In this document: piece by piece, positions 16,259 through 23,968 of the stretch
Position numbering within the stretch: position 1 is the stretch's first letter
Layout: each line of letters opens with the position of its first letter
Assembly (NCBI GenBank): GCA_035625915.1
Contig: DASPOR010000165.1
Coordinates: 1-35,344 of the forward strand
DNA length: 35,344 nucleotides
Direction: 5' to 3'
Source: Alphaproteobacteria bacterium
GTDB lineage: Bacteria > Pseudomonadota > Alphaproteobacteria > JACZXZ01
Position numbers and translations under genes: made by a program
The notes under the pieces: generated by a model
Databases searched by the model: none
What the model saw: only the letters and a program-made list of their open reading frames with translations
Told to the model about the DNA's origin: nothing

Positions 16259-16280
16259 CTATAGGACCACTATAGAACCA
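16259..16280 (+). repeat. Tandem 11-base direct repeat before the sirtuin gene
   Basis: CTATAGGACCA at 16259-16269 is followed at once by CTATAGAACCA at 16270-16280, differing at one base. It ends 10 bases before the sirtuin ATG, where a ribosome binding site would be expected, and no purine-rich one is seen there. It may be an operator or chance. Confidence 0.45.
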
Positions 16281-16290
16281 CTGTTTCGCC

Positions 16291-17028
16291 ATGAGTATTC
16301 CCCGTTTTTCCCACCGCAGCGGAGGCGCCATCGTTGTCCTGACCGGTGCGGGCGTATCCAAGGAGTCGGGCCTCGATACCTTCCGCGATCCGGACGGGAT
16401 ATGGTCGAGGGTACGAATCGAGGATGTCGCAACACCGCAGGCGTTCGAGCGCGACCCTCATCGCGTTCATGCATTCTACAATGCGCGCCGGCGCTCGCTC
16501 GTCGGCGCCGATGTGGCGCCGAACCCCGCACATCGCGCACTCGCCCACCTCGAGCGACACTGGCCGGGCGATTTCCTTCTGGTGACCCAGAATATCGACA
16601 ACCTGCATGAGCGGGCGGGCAGCCGAAAGCTCATCCACATGCACGGCGAATTGCTGAAGTCCCACTGCGGCCACTGCGGCGAGATTTTCGCGTGGGAGGA
16701 CGATCTTTCGGTCGCATTGGCGTGCAGTGGCTGCATGCGAGCGGGCGGGCTCAGGCCGCACGTCGTATGGTTCGGTGAAATGCCGTTCGAGATGGAAAGC
16801 ATCTATGCCAGCCTCGCCCGTGCCGCACTCTTCATCTCGATCGGCACGTCGGGCAACGTCTATCCCGCCGCGGGCTTCGTCCAGGAAGCGCGCGAAATCG
16901 CCGATGCCCATACGGTCGAGCTCAATCTCGAGCCGTCGGAGGGCGCTTCCCTCTTCGCGGAGCAGCATTATGGGCCCGCCAGCGAAGTGGTGCCGCGTTT
17001 TGTCGAAATGCTGCTGGCGACGTCATGA
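16291..17028 (+). CDS. cobB: NAD-dependent protein deacylase, sirtuin (CobB-like)
   Basis: 245 residues, a compact bacterial sirtuin that removes lysine acyl groups using NAD+, releasing nicotinamide and O-acyl-ADP-ribose. NAD-binding [18 protein letters not shown] (19-36), QNID at 100-103 and the catalytic histidine H118 in HMHGEL are present. The zinc ribbon uses C126-x2-C129 and C145-x2-C148. Y63-x2-R66 (FYNARRR) is the pair that binds acidic acyl groups in class III sirtuins, so desuccinylase/demalonylase activity is likely alongside deacetylation. The stop overlaps the next gene's start by 4 bases (ATGA), indicating coupling to the UDG-like protein. Confidence 0.93.
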   Translation: MSIPRFSHRSGGAIVVLTGAGVSKESGLDTFRDPDGIWSRVRIEDVATPQAFERDPHRVHAFYNARRRSLVGADVAPNPAHRALAHLERHWPGDFLLVTQNIDNLHERAGSRKLIHMHGELLKSHCGHCGEIFAWEDDLSVALACSGCMRAGGLRPHVVWFGEMPFEMESIYASLARAALFISIGTSGNVYPAAGFVQEAREIADAHTVELNLEPSEGASLFAEQHYGPASEVVPRFVEMLLATS

Positions 17029-17624
17029 ATGCCGAGGAGTCCTTTGACGCCCTCCTCGCTCGCGTGCGCGCTTGTCGCGTTTGCGAAGAATACTTGCCGC
17101 TCGGCCCGCGCCCCGTTCTCCTCGGCCGCCCTTCGGCGCGGCTTCTCATCATCGGCCAGGCCCCCGGCACCAAAGTGCACGAGACGGGGATCTCATGGAA
17201 TGATCCTTCGGGCGACCGCCTGCGCGAGTGGCTTGGGCTCGATCGCGCTCAGTTTTACGACGAACGACGTATAGCACTCGTCGGCGTCGCATTTTGCTAT
17301 CCGGGCCGGCTGCCACGGGGCGGGGACGCCCCGCCGCGGCCGGAATGCGCGCCACGCTGGCACCCGCCGCTGCGGGCGGCTTTGCTCAATATCGAACTTA
17401 CGCTGCTCGTGGGCCAATACGCCCAGTCCTATTACCTCGCATATCGTTGCAAGCGGAATATGACCGAAACGGTGCGTGCGTGGCGCGAATATCTGCCTGA
17501 GTTCATCCCCACGCCGCATCCGAGCTGGCGCACGACGGCTTGGCTCAAGCGCAACCCCTGGTATGAGCGGGAGCTTGTGCCCGAATTGCGCCAACGGGTG
17601 CAAAAGCTCGTTCGGAATGCGTAG
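17025..17624 (+). CDS. Uracil-DNA glycosylase-like protein with probable iron-sulfur cysteines
   Basis: 199 residues of the UDG superfamily. Motif A is [14 protein letters not shown] (42-55) and motif B is TPHPSW (163-168). Cysteines C17-x2-C20, then C91-x16-C108 follow the spacing seen in the 4Fe-4S family 4/5 glycosylases, suggesting a cluster. The sequence is unlike E. coli Ung (its GQDPY aspartate is absent) and fits a distinct ~200-residue UDG-like family marked by [15 protein letters not shown] and WLKRNPWYE. Such proteins would flip and excise uracil or a related base, but activity of this subgroup is not established by sequence. It starts in the ATGA overlap with the sirtuin. Confidence 0.82.
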   Translation: MNAEESFDALLARVRACRVCEEYLPLGPRPVLLGRPSARLLIIGQAPGTKVHETGISWNDPSGDRLREWLGLDRAQFYDERRIALVGVAFCYPGRLPRGGDAPPRPECAPRWHPPLRAALLNIELTLLVGQYAQSYYLAYRCKRNMTETVRAWREYLPEFIPTPHPSWRTTAWLKRNPWYERELVPELRQRVQKLVRNA

Positions 17625-17724
17625 CGTCGCGCGAAATCGACAGTGGGGCAACGGGTGCTGGCCGCTCGCGCAAATGGTTGACCGGCGTATGCGCCGTGGG
17701 CGAAACTCGCGCGGGGCTAGAATC

Positions 17725-18042
17725 ATGAAAACGGTTTTTGCGAGCATTTTTTGTCTGGCAATTGGGGCCTGCGCTAGCGCCGATACCCAGCCCTCGGCGT
17801 CAACGAGCGCGGCACCCGGCACACCGCCTTCGCGGATCCTCGAAAGCGGGGCTGCGTGCGCGCCCGAGGCTTATGCCTATTCCGGCGTGCTCGTGCTCGC
17901 CGACCAGCTCGGCGACGACGCCGACATACTGGAGGCCTCACTCGTCGATCTGCGCCAGCAGCTCGCAGATTGCTTGAGTGACCCCGAGCCGGACCTCCTC
18001 CTGGTCGCCAACCGCAAGCGGCTGCAATCGCGCTCCGATTGA
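17725..18042 (+). CDS. Small putative lipoprotein, unrecognised
   Basis: 105 residues. The N-terminus MKTVFASIFCLAIGAC is a lipoprotein signal with the lipobox IGAC (C16), so it is probably a lipid-anchored envelope protein. A Ser/Thr/Ala/Pro linker to about residue 37 is followed by an acidic helical region (GVLVLADQLGDDADILEASLVDLRQQ) with two further cysteines flanking it. The frame is open upstream to 17476, but that part overlaps the UDG-like gene; the ATG at 17725 is chosen for the export signal. It lies 100 bases after the UDG-like gene and ends 9 bases before the convergent AEC carrier stop. No domain recognised. Confidence 0.6.
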   Translation: MKTVFASIFCLAIGACASADTQPSASTSAAPGTPPSRILESGAACAPEAYAYSGVLVLADQLGDDADILEASLVDLRQQLADCLSDPEPDLLLVANRKRLQSRSD

Positions 18043-18051
18043 CAGCACAGA

Positions 18052-18966
18052 CTAGCCAGCGCGCAAAAGGATCAGGGCCGCCGAAGCTGCGAGCGGGCTC
18101 AAGGCCGTCGAGGCGATCACAAGTGTGGTGGAGAGGGTTTCCTTGACGCCGAACTCTGCTGCGACGATCGAAAGCAGCACGCCGACGGGCGTGCAAGCGC
18201 CAACCACGAGGAGTTCGATGAGCTCCCTCGGCAAATTCAGGAAATAAGCCGCGACGAAGGTAAGGAGAGGGGCGGCCCCCAGGCGCAGGACGAGCCCGAG
18301 CCCAAGGCCGCGCGTGGAACTTAGCGGCCGCGCCGCGCAGAGCTGCGCGCCAAGCGCAATCAACGCCATTGGCGTGAGGGCGCTGCCGCAAATCCTGAGC
18401 GGAAGGCCGATCGGCTCGGGCAACGCCAGACCGCTCATCTTGATTGCGAGGCCCAGGATCACCGCCGGCACGAGTGGGGTGCGAAACACTTCCCTCGCAA
18501 GTCGTCCGATCCCGACCTCGCCGCGCCCGAGTAGGGGAACGCCCACGATCAGGAGAAGTGTGGTGTGAAGGCTGACCATCACTGCCTGCTGGGGTACCAC
18601 CGCGACACCGAAGGCGAGTTGGACAAGCGGGATGCCATAGTTGCCCGAATTCGGAAATGCCGTGCCGAGTGCCACGACGGTGCGCGCACTTTCGGAAAGG
18701 CCTGCGGCCGTCGCGGCAAGCCATCCGACGGCGAGAAGGACGAAGAATTGGCCGACGGTGAACCAGGCGGCCGCGCCGACGCTTGCTAACGGTACGGGTG
18801 CTGTCGCGAGGTTGTAGACAAGAAACGAGGGCAGGACGGCATAGACGACGATTCGGTTGAGCGTCACGACGTCGACCGAGACGCGCTGTCTGAGGAGGTA
18901 ACCGACCGCGATCAGGAGCACCATCGGGATCGTGATCCCGGTCAACACGTCGAAAAGCAGGGTCAT
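18052..18966 (-). CDS. AEC-family (auxin efflux carrier-like) transporter
   Basis: 304 residues with about ten hydrophobic segments in two five-helix halves, the architecture of the AEC/PIN-like (BART superfamily) carriers. The GTAFPNSGNYGIPL motif in the first half is the characteristic crossover of the family, and TPVGVLLSIVAAEFG is its counterpart in the second. Bacterial members include malonate (MdcF) and malate transporters, so an organic anion is the likely cargo. GGAG stands 9 bases before the ATG. It lies downstream of the racemase-superfamily gene on the same strand with a strong hairpin in between, so the two may form a unit handling a dicarboxylate; that is inference. Confidence 0.85.
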   Translation of the reverse strand: MTLLFDVLTGITIPMVLLIAVGYLLRQRVSVDVVTLNRIVVYAVLPSFLVYNLATAPVPLASVGAAAWFTVGQFFVLLAVGWLAATAAGLSESARTVVALGTAFPNSGNYGIPLVQLAFGVAVVPQQAVMVSLHTTLLLIVGVPLLGRGEVGIGRLAREVFRTPLVPAVILGLAIKMSGLALPEPIGLPLRICGSALTPMALIALGAQLCAARPLSSTRGLGLGLVLRLGAAPLLTFVAAYFLNLPRELIELLVVGACTPVGVLLSIVAAEFGVKETLSTTLVIASTALSPLAASAALILLRAG

Positions 18967-18984
18967 GGACGAGAACTCCGCCGG

Positions 18985-19012
18985 CGCCCTGGCGTACTCG
19001 GTCGCCAGGGCG
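18985..19012 (-). promoter_or_regulatory. Strong hairpin between the racemase-family gene and the AEC carrier gene
   Basis: CGCCCTGGCG (18985-18994) and CGCCAGGGCG (19003-19012) are exact 10-base complements around an 8-base loop. On the minus strand it lies 95 bases past the upstream gene's stop and 19 bases before the carrier ATG, with no T-run after it. An intrinsic terminator is therefore unlikely; an intercistronic stabilising or translation-affecting hairpin is possible. Confidence 0.5.
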
Positions 19013-19106
19013 TGCTGGAAAAGGAAAGGTGGATCGCCGCGGCGGGGCCGGCCCTATCGATCCCCGGCCGGGTGCTTGCGGATAATGGGGAGACGCAACG
19101 TCGACC

Positions 19107-19904
19107 TTAGATTTCCAGGAGCCGCCCGAAGCCGGGAACCGGATCCTTGTAACCGGCGAGGCGCAGGCTATGCCAGGCCATGGCGTGGTTGCTGGAGGTC
19201 ACCGGTTTGCCGAGTTTCGCCTCGATCGACGCCACATGCTCGGCCAGCCGCACGCTCGTGCACGAGACGAAAACAGCATCCACGGCCGGGTTCCGGCCAA
19301 GCTCGAGCGCTGCCGCCTCGACCGAAGCGGGTGTTATCCGGGCAACTTCGTTGTCGTATTCATTGTTGAACGAGCCCATGACCGGGACAGCGACGCCGCG
19401 CGCCTCGATGTAGCGGCGCATCATCCGATTGATTTCGTCCGCGTAGGGCGTCAACAGGGCGATGCGCCGAGCGTCGAGGGTCTTGAGGGCCACGAGGGCG
19501 GCGGTGATCGGCGTCGTGCAGGGAACATCCGGCCGGGCTTCGCGGATGCGGCGGAACACCGTCTCCTCTCCGATCACCATGGCGCCCGAGGTGCAGCCAT
19601 AAGCGATGACGTCGAGCCGCTCGCCGGGTCGGATAAGTGCCGTCGCGTCCTTGAGGCCAACCTCCATCGAGGCCAGCATTTCCGGCGTCACTCGATTGCC
19701 GCTCAAGATGCGGCTCTCGTAAAAAGCAACGCCGTCGAGGGCGAGCATCTTGCGCCATTCGTGCTCGATCGTGTGGTCGGTCGCAAGCACGATGAGGCCG
19801 ATCGCGGCGCGCGAGGCGATGCCTGCGTCGAGTTCGAAGGGGAGATGCATCCGGTTGACGAGAAGGCCGTCACTCTCCGCCGATGCCCTCAATGCCTGGC
19901 TCAT
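19107..19904 (-). CDS. Asp/Glu racemase superfamily enzyme (EutA/maleate isomerase-like)
   Basis: 265 residues from the ATG at 19904, chosen because GAAGGAG lies 6 bases upstream; the frame continues upstream to 20036 with an arginine-rich, unlikely extension. Two catalytic-type cysteines occur in the expected places: C104 in AYGCTSGAMVIGE and C215 in FVSCTSVRLAEH. This matches the maleate cis-trans isomerase, arylmalonate decarboxylase and ectoine-utilisation EutA branch, which act on dicarboxylates or amino-acid derivatives by cysteine acid-base chemistry. No other ectoine genes (eutB-E) are here. The AEC carrier downstream suggests an organic-acid substrate. The family is sure; the reaction is not. 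Confidence 0.8.
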   Translation of the reverse strand: MSQALRASAESDGLLVNRMHLPFELDAGIASRAAIGLIVLATDHTIEHEWRKMLALDGVAFYESRILSGNRVTPEMLASMEVGLKDATALIRPGERLDVIAYGCTSGAMVIGEETVFRRIREARPDVPCTTPITAALVALKTLDARRIALLTPYADEINRMMRRYIEARGVAVPVMGSFNNEYDNEVARITPASVEAAALELGRNPAVDAVFVSCTSVRLAEHVASIEAKLGKPVTSSNHAMAWHSLRLAGYKDPVPGFGRLLEI

Positions 19905-20280
19905 GATGCGCTCCTTCGCCCTGTAACGATGTGCCCAGTACCGTCGTCCCTCATGACCGTGCCTGCGGCCGTCAACCCGTCGCTCGACGGGGCCACAACC
20001 TCGACCACTCACAAGCAGCGGTCCGAAATTAACCATCTGCTAATCAGATGCGCCATAATGCCGCATAACGGCCGCCTCGAAAAGTGTTGTGAGGCCAATG
20101 CTTCCTCGACTGTTTCACCGATCCGTCGCCGCCCGGAGAGCGCTCGAGTGCAAGGCGGATGAGCGGTGGTAGAAAAATTGTGTCAGCCGTGAATTTTTTA
20201 TTGCATTCAAGGACGGGATACCTCATATCGACCGGGTTCTCGTGCCAACCGAGACATCTTCTGGTTTGGGGGAGTGTGAA
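19905..20280. other. Divergent intergenic region upstream of speD
   Basis: 376 bases between the divergent racemase-family and speD genes. No supported gene. The part from about 20165 to 20280 is AT-richer than its surroundings and would be the speD promoter and leader; a TTGTGT near 20178 is a possible -35 but no -10 at standard spacing was convincing. A short imperfect TGAAT...ATTCA inverted pair sits at about 20191-20210. No known riboswitch was recognised. Confidence 0.5.
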
Positions 20281-20820
20281 ATGTCCACGACTCGCTTCAA
20301 ATTGGGGATGGACTTGGGGCTCGCGCAGCGCACAGCGAAGGCATCGGCGCCAGCGGTTATGCCCGACTTGTCCAGAACCGCGGCCGGTGCAAGCCCGGCG
20401 ATTTTTATTGCTGACGACGATGCGCCGAAGGACTACTTCGTCACGCGCAACGGCAAGACTTTTGCCGGCACCCATCTGATCGTCGATCTTTCCGGCGCGG
20501 GCCATCTCGACGATGTGCCGTATATCGAGCGCGCGCTGATCGAGGCGGTCGAAGCGGCGGATGCGACTCTCCTCCATATCCACCTTCACCATTTCACGCC
20601 CAACGGCGGCGTCTCCGGTGTGGCGGTGCTGGCGGAATCGCACATCAGCATCCATACCTGGCCCGAGCGCGGCTTCGCGGCCCTCGATATCTTCATGTGC
20701 GGCCGGGCCAATCCGCACAAATCGATCCCGGTCCTCGAGCGAGCCTTCAAGCCCGAATCGCTCTCGGTGCAGGAATTTCTGCGCGGCGAAGTTCAGGGCG
20801 AGGCGGTCGCGGCTGAATAG
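20281..20820 (+). CDS. speD: S-adenosylmethionine decarboxylase proenzyme, prokaryotic type
   Basis: 179 residues from ATG 20281, which has GGGGGAG 7 bases upstream. The enzyme decarboxylates S-adenosylmethionine to supply aminopropyl groups for spermidine. The proenzyme cleaves itself between E119 and S120 in AESHISIHTWPE, making the pyruvoyl group; H125 and C140 sit +5 and +20 from that serine, exactly as S63/H68/C83 in the Thermotoga enzyme. Bacterial class 1B enzymes are usually about 120-140 residues, so the ~50-residue N-terminal extension (MSTTRFKLG...IFIADDDAPK) is unusual. No spermidine synthase gene is adjacent, and a terminator follows, so it is probably monocistronic. Confidence 0.92.
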   Translation: MSTTRFKLGMDLGLAQRTAKASAPAVMPDLSRTAAGASPAIFIADDDAPKDYFVTRNGKTFAGTHLIVDLSGAGHLDDVPYIERALIEAVEAADATLLHIHLHHFTPNGGVSGVAVLAESHISIHTWPERGFAALDIFMCGRANPHKSIPVLERAFKPESLSVQEFLRGEVQGEAVAAE

Positions 20821-20847
20821 ACGACCGCTTTTGAATTCCGATCGCGG

Positions 20848-20882
20848 CGAGCCGGCCGAGCACCGTTGGCCGGCTCGTTTCG
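20848..20882 (+). terminator. Intrinsic terminator of speD
   Basis: A perfect 10-bp stem (CGAGCCGGCC at 20848-20857 with GGCCGGCTCG at 20868-20877, 10-base loop) is followed by a short TTT. It lies 28 bases past the speD stop. The U-tract is short, so termination may be partial, but the position is right. Confidence 0.65.
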
Positions 20883-21003
20883 CGTCTGGGCTTTGCACCT
20901 GACATATCGTTTGCACGCCTTCTCGCACTGGTGCAGGTTATGCTCGCAAGTCCGATATGCCAGCGCCTGCATTCGATGCGCGCGTTGCAAAGGTCCGGGG
21001 CCG

Positions 21004-21714
21004 ATGACTTGGTCGATTGTCGCTCATGACGCGAAGACCGGCGCATTCGCCGTCGCGGTTACCACGCGATTCTTTGCAGTCGGCGCTTTGTGTCCCCATG
21101 TGCAAAGCCACGTCGGCGCGGTCGCGACCCAAGCCCTTATCAATCCGCTCTATGGGCCAAGGGCATTGGCCCTGCTCTCGGACGAGGTCGATCCGACCGA
21201 GGCGATTCGGCAGCTCGTGGCACCGGACGACGGCCGCGAGGCGCGGCAGCTCCACATGATCGACCGGCGTGGCCGGATCGGCCAGCACACGGGCAAGAAT
21301 TGCATCGGCTGGTGCGGGCATCTCAAGGGTGAGGGTTACGCCGTTGCCGGCAACATGCTTACGGGTGCCGCCGTCATCGAGGAAACCGCAAAGGCCTACG
21401 AGTCCGGCAAGGCGCTTCCCTTCGCCGAACGGCTGATGGTGGCACTCGGCGCGGGCCAGGTTGCGGGGGGGGACAAACGCGGCAAGCAGTCCGCGGCTTT
21501 GCGCATCCACACGAGCGAAACCTATCCTGCCCTCGACCTGAGGGTTGACGACCATCCCGACCCGCTCATCGAGCTTCGCCGCCTTTATGAGGTGAGCAAG
21601 CAAATCTTCCAGCCCTTCATGAAGTTCCTCCCGAGTGCTGCAAATCCCGCGGGGATCTACGACCGCGCCGTGATCGACGCCGAGCTTGCCCGGATCGCGG
21701 CCGTGAAGGGGTGA
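21004..21714 (+). CDS. DUF1028 family protein (Ntn-hydrolase-like)
   Basis: 236 residues from ATG 21004; the frame is open upstream through the speD terminator, but MTWSIVAHD is the normal beginning of the family. The DUF1028 core is clear: a start [20 protein letters not shown], the [18 protein letters not shown] segment with the helix after it, and the [20 protein letters not shown] block. Structures place DUF1028 in the Ntn-hydrolase superfamily, suggesting an amidohydrolase or peptidase, but no reaction is established. Its stop region overlaps or closely precedes the dipeptide ABC transporter genes, so it probably acts on the imported peptide-like compound. The last ~80 residues contain a short dimer-type helix region. 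Confidence 0.85.
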   Translation: MTWSIVAHDAKTGAFAVAVTTRFFAVGALCPHVQSHVGAVATQALINPLYGPRALALLSDEVDPTEAIRQLVAPDDGREARQLHMIDRRGRIGQHTGKNCIGWCGHLKGEGYAVAGNMLTGAAVIEETAKAYESGKALPFAERLMVALGAGQVAGGDKRGKQSAALRIHTSETYPALDLRVDDHPDPLIELRRLYEVSKQIFQPFMKFLPSAANPAGIYDRAVIDAELARIAAVKG

Positions 21715-21728
21715 GGGGCCGATCCGCG

Positions 21729-22757
21729 ATGGCGCTAGCCCCCCTCGAGCGGCGGGACAAGGGCGGAAGCGGCACGCCTGCGCTTCTCGACGTGCGCGAC
21801 CTCAAGACCTACTTCCGCACCGACGAGGGTGAGCATCGCGCCGTCGACGGCGTCTCCTTCTCGGTTGCCGCCGGCCGAACCCTCGGCATCGTCGGGGAGT
21901 CCGGGTGCGGGAAGAGCGTCACGTCGCTCACGATCATGGGCCTCGTCCCGTGTCCGCCCGGGCGGATCGCCGGTGGCGAAGTGTTGTTCGAAGGCCGGGA
22001 CTTGCTGAAGCTTCCGCAGGACCGGCTCAGCGAACTGCGCGGAAACGACATTTCCATGGTCTTCCAGGAACCGATGACGTCGCTCAACCCGGCCTTTACC
22101 GTGGGCGAGCAGATCGCCGAGGCGATCCGGCGCCACAAGCGCGTTCCAGCCCGTGAGGCGCGCGAGCGCGCGATCGAGATGCTCCGACGCGTGCGCATTC
22201 CGGCTGCCGAGCGGCGATTCGACGACTATCCGCACAAGCTTTCGGGCGGCATGCGTCAGCGGGTGATGATTGCCATGGCGCTCGCCTGCGACCCCAAACT
22301 TCTGATCGCGGACGAACCGACAACCGCACTCGATGTCACGATCCAGGCCCAGATCCTCGACCTCATGCGCGAGCTTCGCGAGGCGTTCGGCACGGCGATC
22401 GTCATGATTACCCACGATCTCGGCGTGATCGCCGAAATCGCGGACGAGGTGATCGTGATGTACGCGGGGAAAGTCGTCGAGCAAGCGCCGGTCGCAACAC
22501 TTTTCGAGGACCCCCAGCATCCCTATACGATCGGGCTTCTCGGCGCTCTTCCGAATCTGCACGACGACCAGGCACGGCTCGCCACGATCGAGGGTGCGGT
22601 GCCCAATCCGCTGGCGATGCCCGAAGGCTGCAGCTTCAATCCGCGCTGTCCATTCGCCGATGGGGAATGCCGCAAGGCATCCCCCGCCCTTGCCGAAGCC
22701 GCACCCGGCCACCTTGCCGCCTGCCTCAAGGCGCCCCTTGCGGAGGGTGTCCGGTGA
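21729..22757 (+). CDS. dppD: Dipeptide/oligopeptide ABC importer ATPase (DppD-like)
   Basis: 342 residues. Walker A is GESGCGKS, the Q-loop is [12 protein letters not shown], the signature is [15 protein letters not shown], Walker B is [12 protein letters not shown] and the switch histidine is in MITHDLG. The C-terminal oligopeptide-type extension carries the cysteine cluster ([14 protein letters not shown]) typical of DppD/OppD. Start taken at ATG 21729; an in-frame GTG at 21711 overlaps the DUF1028 stop (GTGA) and is an alternative that would make the genes translationally coupled. It ends in a GTGA overlap with the next ATPase gene. One half of the ATPase heterodimer. Confidence 0.92.
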   Translation: MALAPLERRDKGGSGTPALLDVRDLKTYFRTDEGEHRAVDGVSFSVAAGRTLGIVGESGCGKSVTSLTIMGLVPCPPGRIAGGEVLFEGRDLLKLPQDRLSELRGNDISMVFQEPMTSLNPAFTVGEQIAEAIRRHKRVPAREARERAIEMLRRVRIPAAERRFDDYPHKLSGGMRQRVMIAMALACDPKLLIADEPTTALDVTIQAQILDLMRELREAFGTAIVMITHDLGVIAEIADEVIVMYAGKVVEQAPVATLFEDPQHPYTIGLLGALPNLHDDQARLATIEGAVPNPLAMPEGCSFNPRCPFADGECRKASPALAEAAPGHLAACLKAPLAEGVR

Positions 22758-23872
22758 CGGCATCCGTTCCGCGTATGGAGCACGCCGGCGGTGCCGCACC
22801 GCTTTTGCAGGTCGACGGCCTCGTGAAGCATTTCGCGGCACGCCGGGACATTCTCGGCCGCGCACGCGGTGCGATCAGGGCGGTCGACGCGGTCGATTTC
22901 AGTGTCATGCCGGGGGAGACCCTGGCGCTCGTCGGCGAAAGCGGGTGCGGCAAGTCGACGACGGGCCGTCTCGTCCTACGGCTCATCGAACCGGATGCCG
23001 GCGCCATTCGCTTCGACGGCCTTAACGTCCTGGGGCTGACGAGTGCGGAAATGCGCGCACTCCGCCGCAACATGCAAATCGTCTTCCAGGACCCCTACGC
23101 ATCGCTCAACCCGCGCATGACCGTCGGCCAGATGCTGGCCGAGCCGCTAGCGGTCCACGGCTTGGCCGCGGGGGCCGAGCGGGAGGAACGTGTTGCGGAA
23201 CTTCTTCGCGTCGTGGGCTTGGCACCCCATCATGCCCGGCGCTACCCCCATGAGTTCTCGGGCGGCCAGCGTCAGCGGATCGGCATCGCCCGAGCACTCG
23301 CGGTCGAGCCCAAACTTCTTGTCTGCGACGAGCCCGTCTCGGCCCTCGACGTTTCCGTTCGGGCGCAAGTCGTCAACCTCCTCAAGGATCTCCAGTCCCG
23401 GTTCGCCCTGAGCTACATCTTCATCTCGCACGACCTGGCACTCGTGAAGCACATCGCGGACCGGGTCGCGGTCATGTATCTCGGCAAGATCGTCGAGCTG
23501 GCCCATAAGAATTCGCTTTTCGCAGCACCGCACCATCCATATACCCAGGCGCTTTTGTCGGCGATCCCGCTGCCCGAGCCGCGACATGTCCGTCAGCGCA
23601 TGATGCTCGAGGGCGACGTACCGAGCGCCCATGCGGTTCCACCCGGCTGCCGGTTCCATACGCGTTGCCCTCACGCACAGGAACGCTGTCGCACCGACGC
23701 GCCGGCATTCAGCGATGACGGCAGCGGGCATTTCACCGCCTGCCATTTTTGGCGCGAAATTCCAACACCACCCGGGCTTGCCGCTCATGACGGCGACCAA
23801 GTGCGGAACGCACGGCTCGAGCGGCTTCAAGCCTATTTCACCCAAGGCAAAATCGAGGGAAGCAGCGTATGA
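22754..23872 (+). CDS. dppF: Dipeptide/oligopeptide ABC importer ATPase (DppF-like)
   Basis: 372 residues from a GTG at 22754 that overlaps the preceding stop (GTGA) and has GGAGG 7 bases upstream; this decides the start although the frame is open to 22667. Walker A is GESGCGKS, the Q-loop is [17 protein letters not shown], the signature is [15 protein letters not shown], Walker B is [12 protein letters not shown] and the switch histidine is in FISHDLA. The C-terminal [14 protein letters not shown] cluster again marks the DppF/OppF family. The last ~45 residues, beyond the usual end, form a tail of unknown role. Pairs with DppD to power the two permeases. Confidence 0.92.
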   Translation: MTASVPRMEHAGGAAPLLQVDGLVKHFAARRDILGRARGAIRAVDAVDFSVMPGETLALVGESGCGKSTTGRLVLRLIEPDAGAIRFDGLNVLGLTSAEMRALRRNMQIVFQDPYASLNPRMTVGQMLAEPLAVHGLAAGAEREERVAELLRVVGLAPHHARRYPHEFSGGQRQRIGIARALAVEPKLLVCDEPVSALDVSVRAQVVNLLKDLQSRFALSYIFISHDLALVKHIADRVAVMYLGKIVELAHKNSLFAAPHHPYTQALLSAIPLPEPRHVRQRMMLEGDVPSAHAVPPGCRFHTRCPHAQERCRTDAPAFSDDGSGHFTACHFWREIPTPPGLAAHDGDQVRNARLERLQAYFTQGKIEGSSV

Positions 23873-23968
23873 TCGGCGGCATCGGAAGTTCCTCGCGATG
23901 CGACGGCGAGGCCGCCTAGATCAACCCGGGAGGCAGCGGAGTCCAACGAGAACACAGGGAGGCATGCA

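Noticed and set aside
19905-20280. Riboswitch or polyamine-responsive leader before speD
   Set aside because: No SAM-type or other known aptamer core could be traced; only AT-rich sequence and a short weak inverted pair.
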